This document shows positions 14,397 through 22,042 of a stretch of 38,445 nt of DNA, in pieces. The notes beneath the pieces are model-generated. The model saw only the letters and a program-made list of their open reading frames with translations, was not told the DNA's origin and did not search any database. Each line of letters begins with the position of its first letter. Position 1 is the stretch's first letter. The stretch comes from a virus, in IMG/VR virus record IMGVR_UViG_3300036817_000309, positions 1 to 38,445 of that record. One strand, written 5' to 3'. The position numbers were made by a program, and so were the translations under genes.

Positions 14397-16106
14397 ATGC
14401 TGAAGATCCCCAAACCAAAGGACATGACGGAGTGGTGCCGAGAACTCACAGATGAGTGCATGGCGTCCGCGAGCGATCGAGGGCTCGTGTATACAAGAGG
14501 TACGCAATATTATTTTATGGGGAGCTATGACGCGCGTGCAAGCATCTACAACAAATGCAAGCCATTCTGCGATAAGCTGGCTGGCTTCCTCATGCAGCCG
14601 ACTGATGTGCGCTTCAATGTCGTATTTGATAGCGGCGAGCCAACGGATGTCTTGGATCGCGCCCAGCTGGTCGGAGAAAAGCTGACAGCCGATTTCCGGC
14701 AGACCGACTCGGACATCACTTTCGCCGAAGCCGTGAAATGGAGTCTTGTGAACGGCATCCAACTGCTAAAAGTCAGGCCCCATGACTTTGGCTTCCGCAT
14801 GGCCGCGGTGCATCCCCAGAATTTCGGAGTTCTGTCCGAGACTGTGCTCAACATCGAAGAACAGGAGGCGTTCTGCCACGTCTCCTATCCCACCGTATCG
14901 CGGTTGCGTGCCACACTCGAACAGGACGAGCACCCGCGAGCCAAGGAGATCATCGCGCGGATCTCGGAGGCCCGCCAGCATGACCGCGATTCGGAAGAAC
15001 CCAATTATCTGCACCAAATGGTGGTCGGCGGTCTTCAGCCTCTGGGGAATGTCAATGACCCGCCGTCAGCGGCCGGCATCGTGTCCGTGTTCCCCGTCCC
15101 GACGCCGTGGCGACCGCAGCGCAAGTTCTCCCCGACCGTGAGGCTGTGCGAACTGTGGATCAAGGATCCCGACCGCGACGGCGATTACACGACGGTGCAG
15201 CTCGCCTATCCGGACATCGTGATCGAAGGCGACTACAAGCGGCGGAATCTCAGCCGCGTGCCCGGACGGTGTCCATTCATCAAAGTGCAGGCCGAGCCGA
15301 CCCCGGGATATTTTTTCGGCCGCAGCGTCATTGCCGATGTGCAGATGCTGCAGGACATTCTCAACAAACGGCTGCGCGACATCAAGGTGATGTGGGACCG
15401 CAACGTAGTCGCGCCGCAGGTGTTCTCGGGCTTCACCGGCGTGACCGAAGAAATGTATTTAAAGGTCATGTCGGAGGGCGGATTCCTGAACGACCCCAAC
15501 CCCAACGCCAAGGCCAGCAAGCTCGTCGATCCGCCGCCGCAGGGATACCTCGAAGAACTCGAATTCCTGTGGAAGATGTTCGATGAGGCGTCCGGGTTCT
15601 CCCCCATCATGGGCGGCCAGGGCGAACCCGGCGTGAGGGCCGGCGTTCACGCCCAGACCCTGGTGCGCACGTCGAGCCCACGGCTGATCGATCAGGCCGC
15701 CCGCATCGAGCGCCAGCTCGCCGAAACCGGCTACCTGTGCCTGCGCATCATGCAGGCGATGGACCCGACCATTTACCGTACCGACAACGGCCAGCAGTTT
15801 CTCGCCTCGGACTTGCCGGAGAACTATCAGGTGCAGGTCGACAGCCATTCGGCATCGCCGGCGTTCCAGGAGGACAACCGGCAGGTGGCGATCGCACTCG
15901 CCCGTGCCGGGGCCATCGACGGCCAGGATTTGATTCACATGCTCCACCCGCCGGGCGCCGAGTTGCTGCTCGCCCGGCTCAGGCAGCGCCAGAAAGCGGC
16001 GGGCGAGGCCGCCCAGCAGGAGAAAAAGGAAGAACTGGTCCGCGAGGTCATCGGGCTGCCGGAGCACCGCCAGCAGCGCGGCGGCCGCGGTGGTGGCAAG
16101 CGCTGA
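14397..16106 (+). CDS. portal protein
   Basis: A 569-residue podovirus-type portal. The N-terminal region (GSYDARASIYNKCKPFCDKL, LMQPTDVRFNV), the central stem/wing region (PGRCPFIKVQAEPTPGYFFG, then LQDILNKRLRDIKVMWDRNV) and the C-terminal barrel-like region (HAQTLVRTSSPRLIDQAARI) are typical of the head-to-tail connector. The size, and the position between terminase and scaffold/capsid genes, agree. Twelve copies are expected at one capsid vertex. No good ribosome site precedes the ATG. Confidence 0.88.
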   Translation: MLKIPKPKDMTEWCRELTDECMASASDRGLVYTRGTQYYFMGSYDARASIYNKCKPFCDKLAGFLMQPTDVRFNVVFDSGEPTDVLDRAQLVGEKLTADFRQTDSDITFAEAVKWSLVNGIQLLKVRPHDFGFRMAAVHPQNFGVLSETVLNIEEQEAFCHVSYPTVSRLRATLEQDEHPRAKEIIARISEARQHDRDSEEPNYLHQMVVGGLQPLGNVNDPPSAAGIVSVFPVPTPWRPQRKFSPTVRLCELWIKDPDRDGDYTTVQLAYPDIVIEGDYKRRNLSRVPGRCPFIKVQAEPTPGYFFGRSVIADVQMLQDILNKRLRDIKVMWDRNVVAPQVFSGFTGVTEEMYLKVMSEGGFLNDPNPNAKASKLVDPPPQGYLEELEFLWKMFDEASGFSPIMGGQGEPGVRAGVHAQTLVRTSSPRLIDQAARIERQLAETGYLCLRIMQAMDPTIYRTDNGQQFLASDLPENYQVQVDSHSASPAFQEDNRQVAIALARAGAIDGQDLIHMLHPPGAELLLARLRQRQKAAGEAAQQEKKEELVREVIGLPEHRQQRGGRGGGKR

Positions 16107-16247
16107 GTTGCAACCGGATGCGTTCAGCGCTAAGTTGTGCCACTTCGGCGGTTACCTCCCCACTCCCACCGAAGGCGTACGGCTGCCTCCGTCGCGTCCC
16201 CTACACCGCCCACACAGCGGCGGGGGCGGTCTTACTGGGCATGAGCC

Positions 16248-16736
16248 ATGTCTGACGTGAACGGCGCACAGGATGCCGCGCCAGACGCCGGAGCGGGGCC
16301 GGCAGAAGGCGGCGGCGGTCAGGACCAGGGCGGCATGCAGCCGGCCGGCGGGCCGGTATTGGCGGCGTTGCAGCGCGCCCGGCAGGCCCCCCAGCAATCG
16401 GCGCCCGGTCCCGGCAACCAGGCGGACGCACTGATGAAGATCAAGACGGCGATCGACCTGATCCAGCAGGCCTTGCCGGGACTGCAATCGGGCACGCCGA
16501 GCCATACCGCGGCGCTGCGGGCGGCGCAGCAGCTGTCGCGGCACATTCCGCAGGGCGCACCGACCGCGGGGGTACAGATGACGCAGGTCATGGATCTCTT
16601 GCGCGGCATTCAGCAGTCGCCGCTGATCCAGATGCTGCAGGGCGTCCGCGGCATAGGCCAGGGCCAAGGCGGCCAGCAGGGCGGCGGCGGGCAGCCACAG
16701 GCGCCGATGCCGTCAGCGCCGATGCCGGGGTCATGA
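16248..16736 (+). CDS. Gly/Gln/Pro-rich structural-region protein
   Basis: A 162-residue protein with disordered Gly/Ala/Gln-rich ends (AGPAEGGGGQDQGGMQPAGG; GQGQGGQQGGGGQPQ) around a helical core (ALMKIKTAIDLIQQALPGL; TAALRAAQQLSRHI). It lies between portal and scaffold/capsid genes. It has no strong ribosome site. It could be a minor scaffold or a capsid-interior protein; not recognised. The 141 bases before it show no gene. Confidence 0.55.
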   Translation: MSDVNGAQDAAPDAGAGPAEGGGGQDQGGMQPAGGPVLAALQRARQAPQQSAPGPGNQADALMKIKTAIDLIQQALPGLQSGTPSHTAALRAAQQLSRHIPQGAPTAGVQMTQVMDLLRGIQQSPLIQMLQGVRGIGQGQGGQQGGGGQPQAPMPSAPMPGS

Positions 16737-16764
16737 GTGACGGCGACCATAAAGGAGACTTAGA

Positions 16765-16950
16765 GTGGCCCAAAATCGGTCATATGATCCACCCATTACA
16801 GCCCCACCTGAGACACCACCTAGAACGATACTTCAGGTTGACACTCAATCAGAAGTTTCAGAATGGGGCGCAATCCCGAGCGTTGTGCCCCGTCCTGAGG
16901 GCGGCGTGCCTCTTCAGCCAAGGATCGTCGGCAAGTCAAATATGAACTAG
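16765..16950 (+). CDS. hypothetical proline-rich small protein
   Basis: A 61-residue protein from GTG at 16765, chosen because an aaaggag ribosome site lies about 9 bases upstream. A different frame starting at 16733 covers the same bases but lacks a ribosome site. The product is proline-rich and extended (YDPPITAPPETPPRTILQVD, then VVPRPEGGVPLQPRIVG). Function unknown; it may be a virion-associated peptide given its position. Confidence 0.5.
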   Translation: MAQNRSYDPPITAPPETPPRTILQVDTQSEVSEWGAIPSVVPRPEGGVPLQPRIVGKSNMN

Positions 16951-16961
16951 GAGTCAAAAGG

Positions 16962-17255
16962 ATGGCAGATTTCGTTCTGTTTAGGGGAGAACATGGCGAT
17001 TACGTTGCCATCAACCCCGATGAGGTCGCGTTCGTGCGGGCGCGCCGGCGCGATGATCCTTACACAATCATTGAATTTGAAGGCGGCAAGGAAGCGCAAG
17101 TCGTCGTGGAGGGCGAGTTCCACGAGATCATCCGCCGCATGCGCGAGCCTGAGAAGGAAAAGGACGAGATCGAGGAGCGCTTCGTGTCGCCGCGTGAGCC
17201 ACGTGAGCCGCGCGAGCGCCGTACCCGCGGAGAACGGTCGACGGAGTCGAGCTGA
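16962..17255 (+). CDS. small beta protein with FlbD-like pattern
   Basis: A 97-residue protein with a strong ribosome site (aggagtcaaaagg). Residues 15-65 follow I-N-P-D-E-V-x-F-V-R...TIIEFEGGKEAQVVVEGEFH, then an EIIRRM helix. This resembles the small beta fold of FlbD and matches the early protein at 36850 (VNPDHIVMIR...VTVTGTVDEILQMM). The C-terminal 35 residues are mixed-charge repeats (REPREPRERRTRGE). Function unknown; the similarity is my reading, not a search result. Confidence 0.6.
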   Translation: MADFVLFRGEHGDYVAINPDEVAFVRARRRDDPYTIIEFEGGKEAQVVVEGEFHEIIRRMREPEKEKDEIEERFVSPREPREPRERRTRGERSTESS

Positions 17256-17449
17256 TGGCCGGGCCGTTCTGCATCGACTGCAGCTACTACGTCAACAATG
17301 GCGTCGCGCACTGCAACAACCCGAAGGTCGCGCGCGCCGTTGAGATCATCGTCGGGACCGCGCCGGTGCACGAAATGCAGATCCATTTCATCCGGTTCAC
17401 CGATGACTTCTGCGGGATCAAGGGGCGCTGGTACGAGGAGCGAGACTGA
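17255..17449 (+). CDS. small cysteine-containing (zinc-binding?) protein
   Basis: A 64-residue protein, TGATG overlap with the previous gene. Four cysteines are placed as FCIDCSYY, then AHCNNP, then DFCGIKG, with aromatic residues around them, a plausible single zinc site. The early gene at 33490 has a similar spacing and ends its motif in the same way (CDDWE). Function unknown. Confidence 0.6.
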   Translation: MAGPFCIDCSYYVNNGVAHCNNPKVARAVEIIVGTAPVHEMQIHFIRFTDDFCGIKGRWYEERD

Positions 17450-18000
17450 TGCCACGGCAGATAGACGACGAGGAATACAATTTCCTGCAGCAGCGCCGGC
17501 AGGTCGCGGACTTCGTCGAGACGATTTACAATGATCCCTCGCTTTCCGGCGAGGCCAAAGCGCTGATCAAGAAGAAATATCCAACATTACAGATTCCTGA
17601 ATACGACATTGAACAAAAGGTGAACCAACGTTTCGACGAGGAGAAGCGCCAGCGTGACGAGGAGCGCGCCGCCGCCAAGCGCGCCGCCGAGGACGACGAA
17701 TACAAGGCGCAGCGCGAGCGCGTGAGGAAGGCCCACAATCTCGACGACGACGAGATGAAGGAGCTGGAAGACCTCATGATCGAAAAGAAGGTCGGCGATT
17801 ACGAGGTCGCGGCCGAATACCGGGCCGCCAAGAAGCCGCGGCCGACCGATCCCGGCGACGCCTATGCCAATCATCACTGGAACCACAGCAAGCAGCAGGG
17901 CTTTGCCGAAATCGCCAAGGATCCGGAGGCGTGGGCCCACAAGGAAATCCTCGGCGCGATCTATCGCGATGAAGCGAAAGCCAAAAATCAGGAATTCTGA
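17449..18000 (+). CDS. scaffold protein candidate
   Basis: A 183-residue, highly charged, mostly helical protein (EEKRQRDEERAAAKRAAEDD; LDDDEMKELEDLMIEKKVGD) directly upstream of the major capsid gene. Scaffolds of podoviruses are typically charged coiled coils in exactly this place. The N-terminus (YNFLQQRRQVADFVETIY) and C-terminus (WAHKEILGAIYRDEAKAKN) are helical too; the latter could bind the capsid protein. Assignment rests on composition and position. Confidence 0.65.
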   Translation: MPRQIDDEEYNFLQQRRQVADFVETIYNDPSLSGEAKALIKKKYPTLQIPEYDIEQKVNQRFDEEKRQRDEERAAAKRAAEDDEYKAQRERVRKAHNLDDDEMKELEDLMIEKKVGDYEVAAEYRAAKKPRPTDPGDAYANHHWNHSKQQGFAEIAKDPEAWAHKEILGAIYRDEAKAKNQEF

Positions 18001-18024
18001 AAAGGATTGTAAGGAGGTAGTATA

Positions 18025-19041
18025 ATGCCACTGCTCGGCTCTGGACTCATTCCCTCTGGACCGATCGGTCTTGAATTAGAGGCCACGGTTCGCCGTGTTT
18101 TCGCCCAAATGGTTGTGGTGTTAATTTACCGCCAGAACCCGCTTTTGGCACTATTGTTGAGAAACGCAATCCGGGCGAGCGGCGGCGTCAGCCCCTATAC
18201 CCAGCCGGTCCAGACCGGCCAGTACGTGCAGTCGTCTTGGATTGGGCCCGCAGGCCAGTTCAACATTCCACAGGACGTCGCCGCTACGGTGAATGCGGAG
18301 TTCAATCTATGCGCTTTAGCAACTCCGGTGACATCTTTCGGTTTGGAGCAGCTGGTCACTCAGGACGCGATCGCGGTCGCCTCCAGGCTGATGCTCAAGC
18401 TCAACGACCTCAAGAACTCGGCGCTGATGGCGCTGGCGGAGGCGCTGTTCACGACCAACGGCGGCAACGTCCTGAGGATGTTCGGGCTGTTGGACGCGTA
18501 CGGCAATGCGATCACTGCGCCCGTATACGGCGGGCTATCGCGCGAGGTCTATCCAATGTGGCAGGGCCTCGTCGTCAATAACGCGGGATCACGGCTGACG
18601 CGGGTGGGGTTCATTCCGCTCCTGTTGCAGGCCGCCAAGAATGCCGGCGGCGAGGCGATCGATTTCGTCGTGATGTCCGTGGAGGACTGGACGACCTTGA
18701 TGACCGATTTCATCAGCGTCGAGCGCTACAACAACGATCCCAGCACGCGATGGGGCAAGGACGACCCCGTCAACTCTGGGTTCCGCGGCCTTCTTTTGGG
18801 CGACACTCCGATATTTTTTGACCTCAATTGCCCTGTTGGCACCGCATTTTTCTTCAATTCCAAATATATAACACTAGTTATTCACGAAGATGCCAACTTC
18901 GCGTGGACCGGGTGGTACTCGACGATTCCACAAGGCCAGATTGCATCCGTGGGGTTAACTTTGACGGCGTTGAATCTTGTCGCCTCGAAACCGTCGACCG
19001 GAGCCATCGTCAACGGACTTATCGGCGGTCAGGCGTTCTGA
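18025..19041 (+). CDS. major capsid protein
   Basis: A 338-residue capsid protein with the best ribosome site in the window (taaggaggt), as expected for the most abundant virion protein. It is rich in hydrophobic and small residues with few charges, begins with a helix (LELEATVRRVFAQMVVVLIY), and has the HK97-like sequence of elements (SSWIGPAGQFNIP, then QDAIAVASRLMLKLNDLKNS, then VMSVEDWTTLMTDFISVERY, GLLLGDTPIFFDLNCP). The 3' 87 bases are also read on the other strand by an endonuclease gene. Assembly into the icosahedral shell is inferred from context. Confidence 0.85.
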   Translation: MPLLGSGLIPSGPIGLELEATVRRVFAQMVVVLIYRQNPLLALLLRNAIRASGGVSPYTQPVQTGQYVQSSWIGPAGQFNIPQDVAATVNAEFNLCALATPVTSFGLEQLVTQDAIAVASRLMLKLNDLKNSALMALAEALFTTNGGNVLRMFGLLDAYGNAITAPVYGGLSREVYPMWQGLVVNNAGSRLTRVGFIPLLLQAAKNAGGEAIDFVVMSVEDWTTLMTDFISVERYNNDPSTRWGKDDPVNSGFRGLLLGDTPIFFDLNCPVGTAFFFNSKYITLVIHEDANFAWTGWYSTIPQGQIASVGLTLTALNLVASKPSTGAIVNGLIGGQAF

Positions 19042-19578
19042 GGAAGCCCGGTGGAATTTGCCATGAATCTCTTTGGAGGCTTTTACGAACGCATCGTGAG
19101 CTTCCTGCTCGGTGGCAAAAAGGCCGAGGTAAGCCTTTTTGCCATCCTTGATGATATGGCTGAACCACATAGGCGACTTGGTCGACGCTCGATAAGCGCC
19201 TTTAAGCTTGTCCGGACGCACAATTCTGTTCGCTCCCTGCTGCGATCTGTTGGCCTCTCTCAAGTTGGACCACCGATTATCAAGCGTGTTCTGATTCGCA
19301 TGGTCCACTTCGGGATCAGGCCAAGCGCCGGTCATCCACAGCCACGCCAGTCGGTGCCCGTAGTGCTTCTCGTAAACACCAGGCGCGACCTTGATGCCGA
19401 TCACCACCATGGGATCTTCGCCGTGGCGGCCGCGAACTGCGATCGTGCCTGCAGGCCGGTCAAGGCGCCGCTTGGGGCCACGTTTGATCCACCAAAGTTT
19501 TCCGTCTTCGGGGTCATAGCGCATCTCTTCGCGCAGCATGTCAGCAGTGAGCTGCGACGGCTTGGCTCTTTTGGGCAT
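18955..19578 (-). CDS. HNH homing endonuclease with AP2 DNA-binding domain
   Basis: A 207-residue protein antisense to the late operon, with a ggggag ribosome site. Residues 75-120 form the HNH motif (HRLAWLWMTGAWPDPEVDHA, then NTLDNRWSNLREANRSQQGA), and residues 127-180 form an AP2 domain (KGAYRASTKSPMWFSHIIKD, then LGLFATEQEAHDAFVKASKE). This domain order is typical of free-standing homing endonucleases. The last 28 residues are encoded antisense to the end of the major capsid gene. It follows the 138-residue gene by three bases, so the two form one antisense cassette. Confidence 0.88.
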   Translation of the reverse strand: MPKRAKPSQLTADMLREEMRYDPEDGKLWWIKRGPKRRLDRPAGTIAVRGRHGEDPMVVIGIKVAPGVYEKHYGHRLAWLWMTGAWPDPEVDHANQNTLDNRWSNLREANRSQQGANRIVRPDKLKGAYRASTKSPMWFSHIIKDGKKAYLGLFATEQEAHDAFVKASKEIHGKFHRASSERLTADKSVDDGSGRRFRGDKIQRRQS

Positions 19579-19581
19579 GAC

Positions 19582-19998
19582 TCAGGTGCTCCCCGAGTCT
19601 TCCCAATCCGATCCGTGCACCCAGGCAAGCGCCATCATCTTGCCTTGAGTGATGCCCCACTCAACCTGATCGCCTGGACCAAGGAATTTCAGCCCGTATC
19701 TGTCTACGAGCGCACGTGCCGGATCGCAGCCGGGCTGCTCTCGCGGGCATTTATTGGGATCTCCGGTCGGACAGCGGGACATGTGGCGATTCCACCAGAC
19801 CTTGTCCCAAAGCCTCCGGTATTCCTCACTGATGGCCTTGTCGTTGCGGCGCATGATCATCGCCCACGGCTTGCCATCGTTCATTTCGTCGTCGTCAGGA
19901 ATCCACTCAACGTAGTCGCCATTGGCGTCGTACCCGACGGGATGCCCGTTGGGACCGGTTTCGTTTTCGACAATTTTGGGGTATTTGGAATCAGCCAT
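19582..19998 (-). CDS. hypothetical protein in antisense cassette
   Basis: A 138-residue protein with ribosome site aggag, upstream of the HNH gene in one leftward unit. The N-terminus has GPNGHPVGYDANGDYVEWIP, the middle is Trp-rich and charged (RRLWDKVWWNRHM), and a cysteine cluster follows (RCPTGDPNKCPREQPGCDP). Three closely spaced cysteines could bind metal. Not recognised. It may be a cargo gene carried with the homing endonuclease. Confidence 0.6.
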   Translation of the reverse strand: MADSKYPKIVENETGPNGHPVGYDANGDYVEWIPDDDEMNDGKPWAMIMRRNDKAISEEYRRLWDKVWWNRHMSRCPTGDPNKCPREQPGCDPARALVDRYGLKFLGPGDQVEWGITQGKMMALAWVHGSDWEDSGST

Positions 19999-20036
19999 CT
20001 CATTGCTCCTGTAAAGCAGTGGTTGGTCAGGTGCGG

Positions 20037-20057
20037 CAGACGGCTCGAACCCGTCTG
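20037..20057. promoter_or_regulatory. 7-bp hairpin ahead of the connector gene
   Basis: CAGACGG (20037-20043), 7-base loop, CCGTCTG (20051-20057). It lies between the divergent antisense cassette (start 19998) and the adaptor gene (20109). Rightward it is followed by gtatttgtatcatg, including a TATCAT box at 20072-20077 that could be a -10. It may be an operator or a leader hairpin for either side. Confidence 0.35.
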
Positions 20058-20108
20058 TCGTACCGTATTTGTATCATGCTCTCCGGCCTTGGCAAGCAGG
20101 TAAACGCC

Positions 20109-20801
20109 ATGCTCGCCCGCTACATCACAGACACGCAGACACTACTTAACGATGCAGGCGGCCAGTTCTTCACCATGCCGCAGGTGATAAATTTTGTTAA
20201 CAGATCGCGCCGTCGCATTGCATACGCGTCCGGGTGTCTTCGAGTCCTTCCTATGGGCACACGAACGCACGCCAAGCAGGAGGTATACCCTTTTTCTGAC
20301 TGGCGCTCTCTCGTCCAGCGGGCCGCCCCAGGGTGCGACACTATCCTCGCGGTACGTTCACTGGCGGTGGCGATCGGAGTCGGTGGTTGGAAGCCCACTT
20401 GGCGGCGGATACCGTGGACCGATTTCCAAGCTCGATTCAGGATTTTCAACGGCACGTTCTACGGGACGATTTCGGAGCCGGGATGGTACGCGCAGTACGG
20501 AGTGGGCGAACTCGGCGCTCTTTACCTCGCCCCCATTCCTGCCCAAGGCAATCCCATGGAGGTCGACTGCACGTGCGTCCCGCTCAACCTTCTGACCGAC
20601 AATGACCCCGAGCCGATCCCCCAGCCGTGGCAGGATGCGGTAAGCTATTGGGCCGCCGTGCTGCTTTTGATCCAGCAGCAGCGCGCTCAGGACGCCCAGG
20701 CCATGGCACAACTTTTCAACAGTGATCTTCCGTTTTGCGCGGCTGTGGTGTGCCCGCAGATGATCCAGACCCCGTACGGGGCCGCTCTGCGCAGTGCATA
20801 G
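20109..20801 (+). CDS. head-tail adaptor (tail tubular protein A-like)
   Basis: A 230-residue protein. The start at 20109 is chosen because the family begins with this kind of helix (YITDTQTLLNDAGGQFFTMP, VINFVNRSRRRIA) and caggt lies upstream. A helical bundle with a beta insertion (ARFRIFNGTFYGTISEPGWY) and a C-terminal helix (WQDAVSYWAAVLLLIQQQRA) match podovirus adaptor proteins that sit under the portal. Next to it on the genome are the nozzle and capsid genes. Twelve copies would extend the portal channel. Confidence 0.75.
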   Translation: MLARYITDTQTLLNDAGGQFFTMPQVINFVNRSRRRIAYASGCLRVLPMGTRTHAKQEVYPFSDWRSLVQRAAPGCDTILAVRSLAVAIGVGGWKPTWRRIPWTDFQARFRIFNGTFYGTISEPGWYAQYGVGELGALYLAPIPAQGNPMEVDCTCVPLNLLTDNDPEPIPQPWQDAVSYWAAVLLLIQQQRAQDAQAMAQLFNSDLPFCAAVVCPQMIQTPYGAALRSA

Positions 20802-20804
20802 CAA

Positions 20805-21206
20805 ATGGGCAACGTCGTTCACTTGCGCGATAACGCACCCCTCAGTAACGCCGAGCGCCAGCGCCGTTACCGCGAGCGCCAGCGTAACGCCAAGCGTAAC
20901 GAGGACCGTAACGGCGACCGTAACGAACCCGACGTAACGCGTAACGGGAACCGTAACGACGAGACCGTAACGCGTAACGACGAGACCGTAACGGGGGGCG
21001 TAACGGCGTACCTGGGCGTTACCGTAACGACGAAGCAGATGATTGAAATCGTTGCGAAATTCGAGATCGGTTACGTTACGCAGGCGGACGTGGCATTGGC
21101 GGCAAGGATCATCATGGCGTTCGTGCACACCGTAACGCCGGACGGCTCCGTTACGCTTCCGAGCCACGTAACGGGCAGCGTTACGGACGACGCCCAGGAA
21201 GCGTAA
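20805..21206 (+). CDS. low-complexity RN/VT protein encoded by CGTAACG repeats
   Basis: A 133-residue protein three bases after the adaptor stop. Residues 14-27 are a basic leader (SNAERQRRYRERQRNAK type) common in phage DNA-binding proteins. Residues 25-70 are runs of Arg-Asn and Thr-Val-Thr dictated by the underlying DNA heptamer. A helical segment follows (TTKQMIEIVAKFEIGYVTQA, then ALAARIIMAFVHTV). Because the heptamers change reading frame and run past the stop codon, the protein sequence looks secondary to the DNA repeat, though a repeat-binding function is possible. No ribosome site is evident. Confidence 0.55.
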   Translation: MGNVVHLRDNAPLSNAERQRRYRERQRNAKRNEDRNGDRNEPDVTRNGNRNDETVTRNDETVTGGVTAYLGVTVTTKQMIEIVAKFEIGYVTQADVALAARIIMAFVHTVTPDGSVTLPSHVTGSVTDDAQEA

Positions 21207-21219
21207 CGGGGGCGTAACG
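20883..21219. repeat. array of 19 CGTAACG heptamers (16 direct, 3 inverted)
   Basis: Perfect copies start at 20883, 20895, 20907, 20919, 20933, 20940, 20952, 20966, 20973, 20987, 20999, 21023, 21074(inv), 21131, 21149(inv), 21167, 21179(inv), 21202 and 21213. Near copies lie at 20844, 20865, 21017 and 21069. The usual spacing is 12 or 14, with abutting pairs (7). Copies fall in all three phases of the gene, one contains its stop codon and one lies beyond it. About 0.04 copies would be expected by chance. I found none elsewhere in the window. Confidence 0.95.
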
Positions 21220-21284
21220 GGACGCACAGTCATCATCCTGTTGCCGAGCCGCGACAGGATAGGACACAGCAGGAGGAACGGATT

Positions 21285-22031
21285 ATGGAACCTTTACATC
21301 GGGCTATGGAGCTTGCTGATCGCATGTACGACGACCACCGAGAGTTGCGGGATCACATCCGCACCGCGTGGGACTGGGGTGATCGCCGTTGGGGCCGCGA
21401 GTGGCGCGACGGCTGGGAGGGCCCCGGCTACGTGTGGAACCGCGGCGAGTGGGAGCGCGAGCGCGGCGGCCGGCTGCGCGGCAGCCCGGAGCGCGGCGAG
21501 TGGGTCGACCGCGATGACCGCCGCGACCGGGATGACCGCCGCGAGGGCCGCGAGGACGGCCGGCGCTGGTGGGGCGAGATGGACCGGGCGCACCGCAACG
21601 CGATCGAGCTGCAGCGCTCGGTGGCGGAGCTGCAGCGTCCGGGCCGGCGGCCGGAGGAGATGCGCGAGCGCTGGATGGACTTCGACCGGCGGGTGGGTGG
21701 CTTCCGCGACCACCTCATTGGGATGCGCCGCGATATCGACCCGATGTACCACTCCGACATCGACGGCATGATGCGCTACGCCGACGACTGGGGCCGCCGC
21801 ATGGGCGAGTGGCGCGAGCGCCCCCACGAGGAATCACGCGAGATCTTCCAGCGCATGCACCACGAGATCGCCGAGCTCAGCCGGCAGATCGAGGTCGTGA
21901 AACGGCGCATGGAGGAGCGCCGCGAGGAACTGCGCCGCGATACCGACCGTGACCGCCGGGAACTGCGCCGCGAGGAGCGCGAGGACTTCGGCCGGCGTGA
22001 TCGCGACGACCGCAGGCGGGATCGCTACTGA
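21285..22031 (+). CDS. highly charged Arg/Asp/Glu-rich helical protein
   Basis: A 248-residue protein with a strong ggagga ribosome site. Around half the residues are Arg, Asp or Glu, with many Trp (RTAWDWGDRRWGREWRDGWE). Blocks of RDRDD repeats (about 75-95 and 220-248) flank a long coiled-coil-like middle (EIAELSRQIEVVKRRMEERR). The Arg/Asp tail resembles the end of the protein at 10111. It lies between the adaptor and nozzle genes, so it is probably made late; a DNA-binding internal or assembly protein is possible. No family recognised. Confidence 0.65.
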   Translation: MEPLHRAMELADRMYDDHRELRDHIRTAWDWGDRRWGREWRDGWEGPGYVWNRGEWERERGGRLRGSPERGEWVDRDDRRDRDDRREGREDGRRWWGEMDRAHRNAIELQRSVAELQRPGRRPEEMRERWMDFDRRVGGFRDHLIGMRRDIDPMYHSDIDGMMRYADDWGRRMGEWRERPHEESREIFQRMHHEIAELSRQIEVVKRRMEERREELRRDTDRDRRELRREEREDFGRRDRDDRRRDRY

Positions 22032-22042
22032 GTTGAATCAGA

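Noticed and set aside
15107-15586. 159-residue ORF inside the portal gene
   Set aside because: Arg/Ala-rich alternative frame of the portal gene without ribosome site.
16733-16945. 70-residue ORF overlapping the 61-residue gene
   Set aside because: Its ATG overlaps a stop by ATGA, but the strong ribosome site serves the other frame (GTG at 16765). It could still be real, but is less likely.
20030-20065. tRNA-like arm (GTTCGAG loop on the minus strand), considered as a tRNA 3' end or attachment site
   Set aside because: The stem is 7 bp with a symmetric loop, not the 5-bp T-arm, and no acceptor, D or anticodon arms can be built; no integrase is present.
20883-21219. Heptamer array considered as a CRISPR array
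   Set aside because: Repeats are 7 bases with 0-50 base gaps, mostly inside a gene; not CRISPR geometry and no cas genes.
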